From assembly GCA_013396915.1 (NCBI GenBank), contig VWZL01000324.1, positions 421,907-485,906 of the forward strand: a DNA stretch of 64,000 nucleotides. The letters run 5' to 3'. The stretch is from Stercorarius parasiticus (Eukaryota; Chordata; Aves; Charadriiformes; Stercorariidae). This document shows positions 1 to 12,060 of this stretch, piece after piece. The translations under genes and the position numbers were made by a program. The stretch's first letter is position 1, and the number at the start of each line of letters is the position of its first letter. The notes below the pieces were generated by a model. The model made no database searches and had not been told where the DNA came from. It saw only the letters and a program-made list of their open reading frames with translations.

Positions 1-3000
1 CCATTAATGTCCCTAGCAAGGTCACTGTTTTTAACACACCAGTTAAAAACTCAGCTAAAAAAGGCAGTCCTTACTAAAAAGCTGATGTGATAGGTGACCT
101 CGTATAAGTGTTTCTGAAGGATAAATAGTTAGAATATTAAAAAAAAAAAACAAGACCTTGGCTCACGTGCAAGGAGGAGACTCTCAGGGAAGGAAGAGAC
201 TAAGGACGCCTCTGTATTCACATGAGTAGGACAAGCCCAGGGACAAAGAGCACAACTAATGCTCAGTCATGCAATCCCATGGAGTGCTTCTGCACATTTT
301 TCTGTGTGGTACAGATCTTTGGTTCAAAGTGTTTTGGGAGATCACCTGAAAGTTGTAAAGTTTAAGCAGTTTATTGGATGCTAAATCCAGAGCAAAATAA
401 GAGTTCACTCAATGTCTCTGTGGCTATGAAAGTAAAGACCTTCTTTTTCAGGACAATGGAAGGCAGAATACCTTAATTATCTGTCTATCTTGAGTGCTGT
501 AGGCACGGATCTGGCCAATTCCCCATCATGAGCAAGGTGATGTTCTCTGAAGAAAGTGACGGCAGAAATGTTCAGGTGGGAAAACGTGCCACACCATCCT
601 CCCAAATGTTTTTGCTGTAGCATTTGAGTACTGTTTGCTGGACTGTTCTATATTTTATGTTTGTCTTATGGGCAAAAAAACATGCCTAAAGTCATTTCTG
701 TGTGTGGTCTGAAGCTGGTTATCACAAAGTCCATCAGTCACACCTTCATACATCTCCTCTGTAAGTCTGTGGGGTATGGAGAGAGTTATTTTTATACAAA
801 ACAACCCTATCTCCCCGTACCTCTAATAAACACAAACCGTGTCTCATATTTTTATCCCAGGCATAGGCAAACCACCATTCCCTGCAGCCCTGTACAAATC
901 CTAGATTGTGTATGCTGGAAACTTTGTCATTTGCTGGCTTTTGTGAAACTGAGATCTATATCCCTTCAAGTTTCTGCATATCTTATTTTCTCCATTTTTC
1001 AGCTAACCCCTTTGCTCAAACAGTAAAATCATTGTCAACTGTATGGAGCGTAATGCCCATGAAGTTTGGCTCTTCTGCAGGGGAAAGTGTTTTTGGGATG
1101 AGGGCCTGCGAGAACTATCTGAGGGAAATACTTGCACGTAAAAGATTCACAGAATCCCAGAAAATATTTTCAAGGAAACCTTAGCTCTGTGCTGCAGATA
1201 TTCTCGAGGGTCTCTTACAAATGACTAAGGAGGTGCTGCCTCCACTGACTTTGTAGAGCACTTTTAACTTCAGTTTCTGTCTCAAACACAAGGTGAAAAG
1301 TCCTGTGATGTTTGCTACTACCCACATCTAATTTGAACCATTTAGCAAGGCCTCCAGTTCATTGTTTAAAAATCATACATCTTAAAACTGCACAGCTGTT
1401 CACCTCTGATTGCCAGCTAGATAACAGCTATAAAATACAAACCATAAGACAAATATTTCTGCAGATTTGCTAAGTTATAGCCATCCAAAAATATTCCCTC
1501 TGCTGCCCAATATGCAAACACCCTTTCTACTGTTAGGTTTTATGACTGCCGAGGATGGAAGTTGTAAAGAATGTGATACCATTGTGCTATACCATAAACT
1601 GCTATTTCACTAGATTCCCCAATTTCTTTGGGGAAATCTAGCGCAAAAAAGCAATTTATGTGGAAAAAACCTAATTTATTAGAAATACCTTTCTTCTCCG
1701 ATACAGTCAAGTACATTACCATAAATATGTTTTACAAATATGGTGCTCTGAGTACAGACCACCCCTATTACTGCCCATGGATTGAAACCTGGGCTTTGCC
1801 TGCACGATACTGCTTCTTCAGTTCTAACAGTTCTGCATTAATATGGTGTGAAAAACCTATATATAGAATGCTTTTGTTAAAATCAGATTATACTAATTCT
1901 ATATGAAGTGCTTTAATGAAAAATGTTTAATGGCTGAAATACTATAAGACTGCAGTTAGAGTGCAGGTGCAAAAATGATATTCTACACTCCCCGGAGAGC
2001 AAACTTGTACATACTGTGAAATATCAATTAAAGTTTATAGTTGCCTGTACCGGTTAAATGTCTTTTTCATGGGAAATTTTCATCTTCTCTTATGAAGCAA
2101 TCACTTGAGTTAAAATGTGTACTGAATTATGTAGGCATTTTGAGTTATTAAGGAATAGATTTGTTTTACAAGCAAGCTGTAAGCATTCTTTGCAGTTTTT
2201 ATGAGGTCATCTACATGACTTTTAAATGGCGCTCTTGGCCAACCTTGATTCTCAGATCAGTTCATTAATTCACACAGCTGTCTTTAAAAACTACAAGAAT
2301 AATATATACCGGAGTCTGGAAGAAAGAGGTGGATTTCAAGGCTGTATTTCAATCAAGGGGCCTGTTGACATCATAAACTACGAGAGGAAAGCCTAAGCTG
2401 TTTCGTGAACAGCAGCAAGCTCGCAGCTGAAATACAGCCCGCTTAATTGATTTCTTCTAGACTATATGGAGAAAGGATGCAAAATTTCACTTTCAAGTGA
2501 GCACACCTCCCACAAAGTGTTATCTGGGACATACAGTGTTGTACGTCCCAACATTCAGTGTTGGCAGAGGTCATCCCAATAAAATCTTATGTTCTGTGGT
2601 ACATGCTATGGTAGTCAGCCTGCTTACACACTTCTGGATCTGAATGGGGAAGACCTGGATTTAATTTCTGATTCTGCCACACTTTCTGGGTGATTTTGCA
2701 CAGGTGTCTGATCTCCCTGTGCTCCTCTTCCGCATTTTAATATTTTTGAATAGTACATCTTTTTTCCTTTCTTACCTTCCTTTTTTTTTAATCTTGTTAA
2801 CTTAAAAAGTTTTTGTGCCAGGGTCTGTCTGTCAGCAGGTGTTTATATCGTAGTTAACGCAACCTCTTGAGACCTCAAGATCCTCCTGCGGAGCAAATAA
2901 AATCTTAAATATACTGATACAGAAAAAGGCTGTTAGGGGAGTGTTTAAGAGAGTGCAGCCTGGGCTGACAAATTTGGATCAAAATTTTCTAACAAGACCA

Positions 3001-4720
3001 TGCTTTCCCTATTTTTATTACGCCCCTCCACATCCCGCTAGAGTGCAAAAGTGAAAATCTAAGAAATACTTGCAACTAAGCAGGTGCATAGTGGAAAGGG
3101 GACAATCCTCACAGAGTTTCGTTGAGAATGGGATGACCAAGACAATGAGGATCCACCCCAAGATTTTCTTTTCTCACCTTAACTGCAAGTAGAAAGTGGC
3201 ACAAACAGTAAGTACAGAGCTAACAGTTGCTATAGATTTATATTTGGGTTTTGTTGGTTTGGTTTTTTTTTTAAGGTATTTGAATGAAGTCAAATAAAGT
3301 TGATTAGACGTGTATTTGAGATGAAACTCCTGCAGCTAATTTATGGATAATATTTTAGAATTCACTACATTCTGTCTTCTGAATGTGCATGAAGTGAAAG
3401 CAGTCACCCTTCAGTGCTGCTACCAGGCTTAAGCCCTTACTTTGACTTTCTGTTCAATCCAAGTTGAGGGCTGTTAGCAGCTAGAGCAGCTTTGTAACCC
3501 ACATGGGCAAGGCGGATGATCTGAGACACCCTTCAGCTCAGAAAACCTGCTGTAACCTCTGTTCCAGCTGCCAGCCTCAGCAGGCAGCTCAAATCCAGAA
3601 TGTGCCCACTGTCAGTACGCTGCAGTATCAGTGAGATCTCTGAAGGTCTACCGTTAAATCAGCACCAGCGGGACCTTGCACTGATGCTGGCAAATCCATT
3701 TGCCAAGTAAATATTTGTATTTCAGTGCTTGGGGTTTCTCTCTTTAAAGCCTTTCAGAGAAGCATTGCAGAAAATTTTTGCCATAGCAGATCCTGTTATA
3801 GTCGCAATGTTATATAAAAACATAAACATCAATCAAATTCGCTTAAACCTACAATACTTGGAATCTAGAAAGGATTTCATTACATTTACATCTTCATAAC
3901 CTACTGTTGTTTAGAGAAGCCTTTCAATGAAACTCCAGATCAGCAGACCAGCCTGGTGGAATATAACCTGGAATATCTCAGATCAGCTGGAGTATTCAAC
4001 TGTACAGAGAAACCCAAATCCCACCCAGATTCCCACAATACTTGAGTCAGGGGCAGTCAAGAACAACGTCTTAGTGAGTCTCAGTTATTGAATGGGGCAC
4101 AAAACAGTCTATCTCCTGACCGCAGAGCAAGAAACTAAGGGGGAGGAAAAAAAAGGAAAAAAAATGTTGGGAAGCTAAGATAGGACAAAGAGAAGCAAGT
4201 GTTCTTTAAAATGATATGTGGAAATTCTCTTTCAACTCCTAAACCAATCTAATTATCTGATTTCTGTGGCAGGAATTGGAAAAACACTGGCAGTGACACG
4301 CTTATCAGCAATTGTAGCTATAAATGCATGGCGCACAGACGATTTGCCTTCTATTTGCTCTCTGCCCGGCAGCAAAGAGACTTAAGCAGGAAGAGATGAC
4401 AGGCAGTGTGTGCTCACTCTGATCTTCCTCCAGAGCAGACCTAACCTGTCCTGTGACAAAACATGGAGGTAGGAGACCAAGGCAACCCACCCTGCAGTGG
4501 GAATCAAGCTTTCCCTGCCACGTGGTGAGAATCATAATGAGGGTTATGGTCAGCAAGCCCCTGGTGCATCTCAAAGGTGCAATAAGAGTATCTGGCAGAG
4601 GCACTGTCAACCAACGAGCATGTATGAGATGCCAGAAAATAAAGTGTGGAAACTGGCTAAGGATCAAACTTAACAGATTTTGAGAAAAGAAACAGAATTA
4701 ACAGGGTCCTTCATTTAAAA
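1..4720. other. Intergenic, no gene seen
   Basis: No open frame here resembles a known protein and none has convincing splice sites. Bases 2,161-2,460 read like a regulatory block (TTAATT, CAGCTG, no repeat character), which is a guess. A short A-run lies near 139-150. Confidence 0.6.
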
Positions 4721-5035
4721 CATAGAATCATAGAATCACAGAATGTGTTGGGTTGGAAGGGATCTCTAAAGGTCACCCAGTCCAACCCCCCTGCAGTAAG
4801 CAGGGACATCTGCAACTAGATCAGGTTGCTCAGAGCCTCATCAAGCCTGGCCTTGAATGTCTGCAGGGATGGGGCCTCCACCACCTCTCTGGGCAACCTG
4901 TTCCAGTGTCTCACCTCCCTCATTGTAAAGAACTTCTTCCTAATGTCTAGTCTAAACCTACCCTGCTCTAGTTTAAAACCATTGCCCCTCATTACATGTA
5001 TCACTACATGCCCTTGTAAACAGTCCCTGCAGTTA
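4721..5035 (-). repeat. CR1 LINE fragment, 5'-truncated
   Basis: Read on the plus strand it begins with the reversed CR1 3' end (catagaatcatagaatcaca, then gttggaaggga) and continues through the reversed end of the pol gene (ctctgggcaacctgttccag). The minus strand still reads [19 protein letters not shown], the CR1 reverse-transcriptase C-terminus. About 0.3 kb of element. The 5' limit fades and is approximate. It is a dead copy. Confidence 0.93.
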
Positions 5036-8000
5036 AATACAAATGAAGGAGGAATGTGAGGGATGCTGAACAAAAAGAAGTGGAGTTACTATCCTAAGCC
5101 TCCAGGATACAACTTTATTAACTAGCCTGAAGAGAAACACTGTAAGAAGACAGCTGGGACTCTGTTACCACATCCTGCAAAGAAGTCGCTGTGCATGTTA
5201 AAATCTATAGAGACCCTAAATGACATTGTAACAGTGGAAATCACCGAAGATCGGCTATAGCCTGCTTTTTAACTTAGAGCAAGGAATAGCATAAGCCATC
5301 AACATTGACTTAAAGAAAGGCCTGAAAAAAAATGCAGGATATGTGCTCTGAAGAATACGGAAACTGCTCTACCCCCTTTTTTGCCAGAGCTCATAGCATC
5401 TCAAGGGCTGGAAAGAGCAGAGCACTGTGCCCCCACTAGCGAAAGCACTCCAGGACCTCGGGAAAGGTGTGAAGTGATGGTTTGCTGCAGCTGGAACTCT
5501 GCCCTCCTGCTGCCCATGCCATACCTAGCAAAACCCAGAACTGCTTAATTTGAATACCAGCTACCTATTGAGACTGTTATTTGAAGAACACCCTCTTTCC
5601 TGAAGAATCTTGCTAAGGGCTGTCATTTGTTTTTTTGGCCTGTTTTTGCATTTTTTTCCTCCTCTTTGTTAGTTAATTCTGTGTTTTCTGAACCTGTCCT
5701 GTAAGATAATGCATCTCAGTACCATTAGTAGTAGACAATATATGCAATATACAGGCAGCCAGAGTCCTACATTTTGCTTCAAGCATTACCTCCCAAACAT
5801 CTCATTACCGTATCTTTAGTTCACCAGTGAACAACATTGTGCTTTCTCATCGACCTGTTTGCCAGTTAGGAGACGAAGGGCAAGTCTTCAGTGCGTATCA
5901 CCTCATGTACACAAAAAAATCTGCAAAGGCCTTTCAAGTCCTTATTTACAGTCTATACATTTACTTTCAAATGTTGACCTTTAAAATTGTATCTTTCAGC
6001 CTCAAGTCTGCACAGAAGCTCATGACAAGTATATGTGTCTAGAGTGCCCTTAAAATATCTTTGGAAGCATCTGGAAAGAGCCATAGGCTCCAGCCGTGAC
6101 TCTGGAAACCTCATTATGGTCCCTGACTCATTCAGGGCAAGCAGGCAGGACCTCCATCATCACATAGAAGGTGAAGAAAGCTGGATGGGACATGGGCGAT
6201 GACATTCCACACATTGCACAACCTGTGCCTTGTGAGGATAAATGGTTTCCCCTTCCAGGACAAATCCCTTTTTCATTTTAAACCAGAATTGCTGCCATTG
6301 AACACATTGAAAAAAAAAAAAAACCAAACCAAAACTGGGTACAGGGCTTCCTTACTCCTTGACAGTGTTGGCATTTTGTGGAAAAGCAATCATACAGGTC
6401 ATAAAATATTTTGTGCTGTAGCAGACCATTTGTAACTGCGAAACAGGGAAGGCAGTGACAGCACATGTGCATCCCCAGGCACCCTTTGAAAACACTAACC
6501 CTTGCTTCTTGTGCTCCTCTACATTTTCTGCTGGGAAAGCAGCCGATATGTGAAAAGACAACAAAGACACGATATGATTCACTCTTTGGGTCTTTCCCTC
6601 CATAGCTACTTCGTGTTCCTAAGGACTCAAGTAATACTGACTATGGTTAGCAGTACAGTTACTTTCTCTTTGTGGTCTTTGCTATGTTTGGCTGGTAAAG
6701 GCCATTAAAAGGAAAGAATAACATGGCTGCCCAGTATTGCTTAGCTTGTCCGTGCGTTAACTGCTCACATTTAACGATACCTTTATTGTATAACTCTGCC
6801 ACATAACGTTCAATCATTTGGCCTGATAGCTGTCTTCTTGGACAGAAAATATACCTTTCCAAAGCCCCTTTCTTCTATGGATTGTGATATCCTCGAATGT
6901 TTTGAGGGACTGCTCTGCGCAGGTTGCTTCCCCTTTAATTCTCCCAAAGGAATTTATTTTAAGTCCCACGCAGCTTTGAGCCTGCCACAGCCAGCAGTCG
7001 AAAAGACGGCACCATTTCCAGTATTATTTTTTTTTAACACCATTTGCTTCCAGGAACATTTGAAAGTATTAAAGTCACCTGCTCCAGTTTTCTGCCAGTT
7101 CCCTTCCAAACTCAGACTGCTGCAGTTATTCCATTTTTCCCACTTAGGTACTTCATTTCTAACACTGTGTAAAAACGACATGACACAGGAGTTTTGGCTA
7201 GGATCCTCAGGGCTTTTCCTCCTTAGGTCATTTCCAGGACATAATCACATGAGACTTGCAATGATTTTAAAAGATTCACCCCTGCTGTGGGCATGAATTG
7301 GCTTCAGCATGTGCTGTGCTTCACAGATGCTTTTGCCCCTCTCTCCTCCTTAACTCAACAGGATTTTGGGGCGAAGCAGAAGGTCCTTAGGTGTCATAAC
7401 TGCTCCTATGTGACTTCCTCTTCTTCTACTGGCTAGAAGAGAGCAGGAAAAGCAAACGGCAAACACTTTTTTTTTTTTTTGCAACAGTTGTTCTAGTCTG
7501 CAGCTGTGTTTAATTAATTACTTGGGTAACTGAGACGGATAGAAGAGCTTTTGAAAGCTGTTGAGAAGAGAGCTGTCTGCAAGCTAATTATACTGTTATA
7601 ATAATCCCTTGGCATTCCACGGACTTTTCATCCTCTGACTGAATAATACTATAGCAAAATATCCATGGATCCCTTATAGTTTTGAATAAACAGCAGGGAA
7701 GAGTGGCAAAGCAAAATAAGATCCACTTAGGAACAGCTAAGAGTCTTTCAGCTTTCTCACAGACAAATCATAAAAGGTCAGATCACAAGAAAATACACAG
7801 AAGATTTTCAGAACTTTTCCCCTCCTTCACCCAAAATATTTATTTAAGTTTGACTTTTTGTGCTTTAGGTAGCTGACATGATTCATTTTAACAAAAATAC
7901 TTAATACTTATCAGAACCACTTGGGGAAAGTTCCTTGTAAGGAGCAACGCTGCCAAGAGGGAAAAATGACCAGAAAATCACGTAGCATTTTTGCTGATTT

Positions 8001-11000
8001 TGAGAAGAAAAATGTATACGTGAATACTGAAATACTAGTACCAGAGAGCCAAATGAAAGATTTTTCAATGACTTAAATAGCACGGTTGGGTTTTTTGCCA
8101 GAACAAAGTTTTATTGTAGAACACCTCAGGTTACACCTGAGAAATTAGACTGGGGGGGCAGAAGGGAAACGCTAAGTACCTGATGAATTGGGAAGCCTGT
8201 GGTAACAACAGGATAAGCGGGGTGGTTCTTCCATAAAACGCTATGAGACAGGTTTCTTTATCTTCATGTGCGGTACTCCACGTTGCAAGTTGCTCATGCA
8301 GGAGACGCAACACAGGAATCACACTGGGAAAAGTGAAGAATAAAAACGAAAAGGATCTTCCAATCTGGCCCCCCCAAAAGTGTTTTTATTTTAATATGTT
8401 TCTCTCCGCATAGCCTCAGTGAGCTTTCAGCACATACATCAGTCCTCAATGCAGCTACCAATTATAAACAGACAATACCCTAAGAGGTATACAATTCCTG
8501 CAAACATATCTGAAAATAAAGAGCACATATGGAAGGTGAGTAAAATCAGTGCCAGCCAATGCCTAAAGATATCAGTCACAGCCACTTCTACTAAAGGTCT
8601 TCTGCCTGCTGAGCTTTCATTTAGCCAAAAAAATGTCACAGGAGATGACGCTTACTTAATATCAAGCTATATCTCAGATTTTTAATCTTGCTACATACAG
8701 AACCGTGTTTACTCAGCATGTTCTCTAGAGCATCACAGGTGTAAATATTAACAGAAGTATTAATTCAGATGTTAAGACAACAACGGTAAAATTATTAGAA
8801 ATAACACCTCAGCTGCTATGTCTCCAAGCATGGAAGGCATTCCAGAGTAACAAAACCAAAAATAGCAGCTCTATAATGCAGACACACAACGCTGCTTCAA
8901 ATGGACATGTCCAAACCTCTTGCATTTTCAGCTTTCATGTGGATAGTCCCACTAAGATTGCAGATGCAACAGACTTTTTCACTAGCGACATGTATTTTCA
9001 GAGCTGGGTATGCAGCAGCTACTGCTTTGATAATGTGCCAGGTGCAGACACTCAGACACTGTAGGTAGACAGTGGAATAAGTCAGTGTATGAGGGGGGTC
9101 AGAGAGGAGACATCACTGTGATGCACTGACAGCCACTGGGGAGACAACCTGCAGATTGTATTTGGCTGCTGACTGCAGAGACCTTTCTGCAATACTTCAG
9201 GGTTCTGCATATCTAGCAAAGACAACATTTTTCCAAGTTTAAGTTGTGCCTGACGCTTTCATTTAGGGCATGTCATTAATAATCTGGCCCAAAGGAAGTA
9301 TCCCAACACCCAGCCTCAACAAAAAGGTCCTTAAAGTAGCTGTTGCAATGCAACAACTTCAAAAACCAGTCAGCAATTTTCTCATCTCTTGATAAACCCT
9401 GTTGGGCAAGAGGGTGAACTTAACAGTGAGTATTTGTCTTCCGTCTCTGCCCCTCAGCTTTCTTGCAAAGGCAGAAGGCTGTGGTTTTGGGGGGTTTCTC
9501 AGTGAGCACTATCAACACCTGAAGCCCTGGAGACATAGCTCCATCCCACCAGAATCATGTGTGCTCCTGGTCCAGCCCCATGATGTCCTCTGAAGGTGAC
9601 TTAAATCCATCTTCAGGAGTGCCCTAGCAGAAGTGTCCCCTCTGCCTGGACAGACATGGACTTTGAGAGCTGCTTTCCATCTCTCGATCCCTTTTGGATG
9701 GTGCAAAATGGGATGCAGTGTGAGGGGGAAATGCTAAATGTGCATCAGGTGATGGTTTGTTTCTTTCTCTGATATTCCTCCTGGAATTATATTTTCTCGA
9801 GCCTGACAGCTCAGCCCTCTCAAAGTAGAAGACACCTACAGAGTCAGCACCTGGAATTAAATACTTGTCATGAAAACAGAAACCTGGATCCCAGATGGGA
9901 CTGAGTCTTAGTCCTCTATGGAGAGGTAACCAGCTCTGTTTAGCTTCTGTGTCAGCAGCGAAACTTGTCTCCAGTCGAGCTAAAAGGTGTTGATAATTCA
10001 ACTGTAACAATATCGCTTTAGTCCTTGTATCATCTTCTTTAGACTAGTCCTTCCAGAGTTTTCAGTAGCCTCTATCTTTGCAGTTCCTAGTTAGGATATG
10101 GATGTTCAGCAAACACAGACATGCACACAACAAAAACTTTCCTTATGGTTTCTTGGTAGCATTATTTGCTTTTTTTTTTTTTAATTAGGAGTTAAATTAG
10201 TCCTACTGAGCACTTGAAAGATTAATCTCCCATTTAAAGAGGAATAAATGCTGGTCTCTTGATTTCTGCTGTCTTCTGGAGGCTACTGAATATGAAATAG
10301 AAAATGTCAGCACAATCAAGTGCAGAGAGTATGGTCATAGCACTAATGTGAGTGGGCATGGCACCCAGCCCCATTTGAGGTAAAACAATGTGTAATTTGC
10401 ATTTGAGACTTCCGCTGCTAGTTACAGCTAAAGTCAACCAACCACTGTTTCTGAGATTTTTTACAGCACATGTCATGATACGTGGACTCCCCAGTGCCCG
10501 TGGGAATAAAGTAAACAAATTCAAAGGATTCCAAGATGATATCTGATAGGCCATCTCACGTGGGATTTGCACAACGAGAACATTTCACAATGCTCTGGAC
10601 AACAACAGACTGTTGCGGTAGTGCTGTAATAGATCGGTCACAAGGGATAACTCTCTCTCCCCGCACTCAAAAACCCCCAAAGGTGAGGGAACAGTAAGCA
10701 ATGATGAAAATCAAACAAAATAGAGAATGTAAAGAGGAAGGAGAGGATGGCAGACCGGCATGTTTCTATAAACGTACAGTGGCTGGTGAGCCCATAAAGA
10801 TGTGGAATACATGAGGCTTATTATATTTTCTGTAGCTTCTCCAGGGTAATTTCCCATTTCAGTGAAATATCTCAATGCTGGAGGCATTTCTCCCTGGAAA
10901 ACTGTGCCAGTCCTTCCATGCCTCTGGCTCACAGTGGTGAATGAACAAGATAAGGGACAATCAGGAGGTAATACATGGTATCTCTCCTACCTGGCCTTGA

Positions 11001-11754
11001 GATAGCTCCTTCAAAAGATACAACTGCGAAGTGAAGGCTGAAGTGGACAGTGCAGCAAATATAAAGGTACAAAACGTATTTCCCCAGTACAGCTCCACCA
11101 GTGCTAATCACATATGACATTTATTAATGAACTGTACATAATACAGTAAGGCTTTGTTGATTTGATATGTAACAGGGGGATTTCAGTTTTTCTGTCTCAC
11201 CAGCAATAGTTCATGGATCACTTGGCTTCCCACTACGGCTGGCATAGCGCTCCTGGTGCAGCAATGAGTGCTTACATGGTAAGTTGATATTTGGGCAACG
11301 TTTGTAGTATAATTTATCTTTCTTTTAGCAAAAATATAAGAAGGAAACCAGGATAGGATTGGGCAGCGTGTGACCAGTTAGCCCGCCACAGCTCAGGGGC
11401 TGCCATCTGACGGTCCCTGTCCTGTATTACACATCCGGCACCTGGAGGATCTGCTGCCTGGTGGTGCCAATTGCCTCCACAATTAGACGATGTTATTTTG
11501 ATATGTGTGCTGTTATTTAAATTGCTCTGTGCTTGTTGCAGAGAAGATCGATCGTAGAAAAATTGAAACTTGTTGCAACTACAGTGTAACGTTTATATTA
11601 ATCTCAGGTAATTGAAACGATTTTTAAAGGCGTTCACCCTACACTTCATATCTTATGTATAGAAATGATTTAATGTCAAGAAAGTGCAATTTATTCTAAT
11701 CAAATTTTCTTTGGAAGTGAAACTTTGATTCTAATGGGACTTCATAGATTATAC
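5036..11754. other. Intergenic, no gene seen
   Basis: No credible exon. The longest frames (152 codons at 6,838-7,296, 128 at 9,624-10,010) have no recognisable domain and look random. Short A- or T-runs occur near 6,310, 7,468 and 10,171. Bases 7,490-7,680 have a conserved-element look (TTAATTAATTA, AGCTAATTATA). Confidence 0.6.
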
Positions 11755-12060
11755 TTGAATCATAGATTTTTGAGCTGGAACTGAACAATGAAAAATCCTA
11801 CAGTGCTATTAGCTCATTTGCTCTTTAATTTTTGCCAAAATAAAACTGCTTTTTGAAATGCATCCCCAAGAACTTTGTCTAATCTATTTTTAAGTGACTC
11901 ATATGATGGGACTTCTGGCATTCCTCTTCAGAGAATATTCCCAAATCTAATCAACTGATTAATGTATTTTTCCTGCTATTTGAATGAAATTTGCTGCCCT
12001 TAAATATTTCCTCTGAACTTCCACTTCAGTTCAAGATTTATATGCATTATGGTATCAAAA
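11755..12060 (-). repeat. Ancient CR1/L3-like relic
   Basis: Starts atcatagatttttgagctgg, a decayed version of the reversed CR1/L3 3' end. It continues with phrases typical of that family read backwards (tgatgggacttctggcattc, ttcccaaatctaatcaactg, atttttcctgctatttgaat). Divergence is high, so this is an old insertion. Family assignment is from memory of consensus sequences. Confidence 0.6.

Noticed and set aside
6838..7296. 152-codon plus-strand frame
   Set aside because: No motif, no flanking exons or promoter, and it overlaps other random frames. Treated as chance.
9624..10010. 128-codon minus-strand frame
   Set aside because: No recognisable motif or splice-compatible neighbours.
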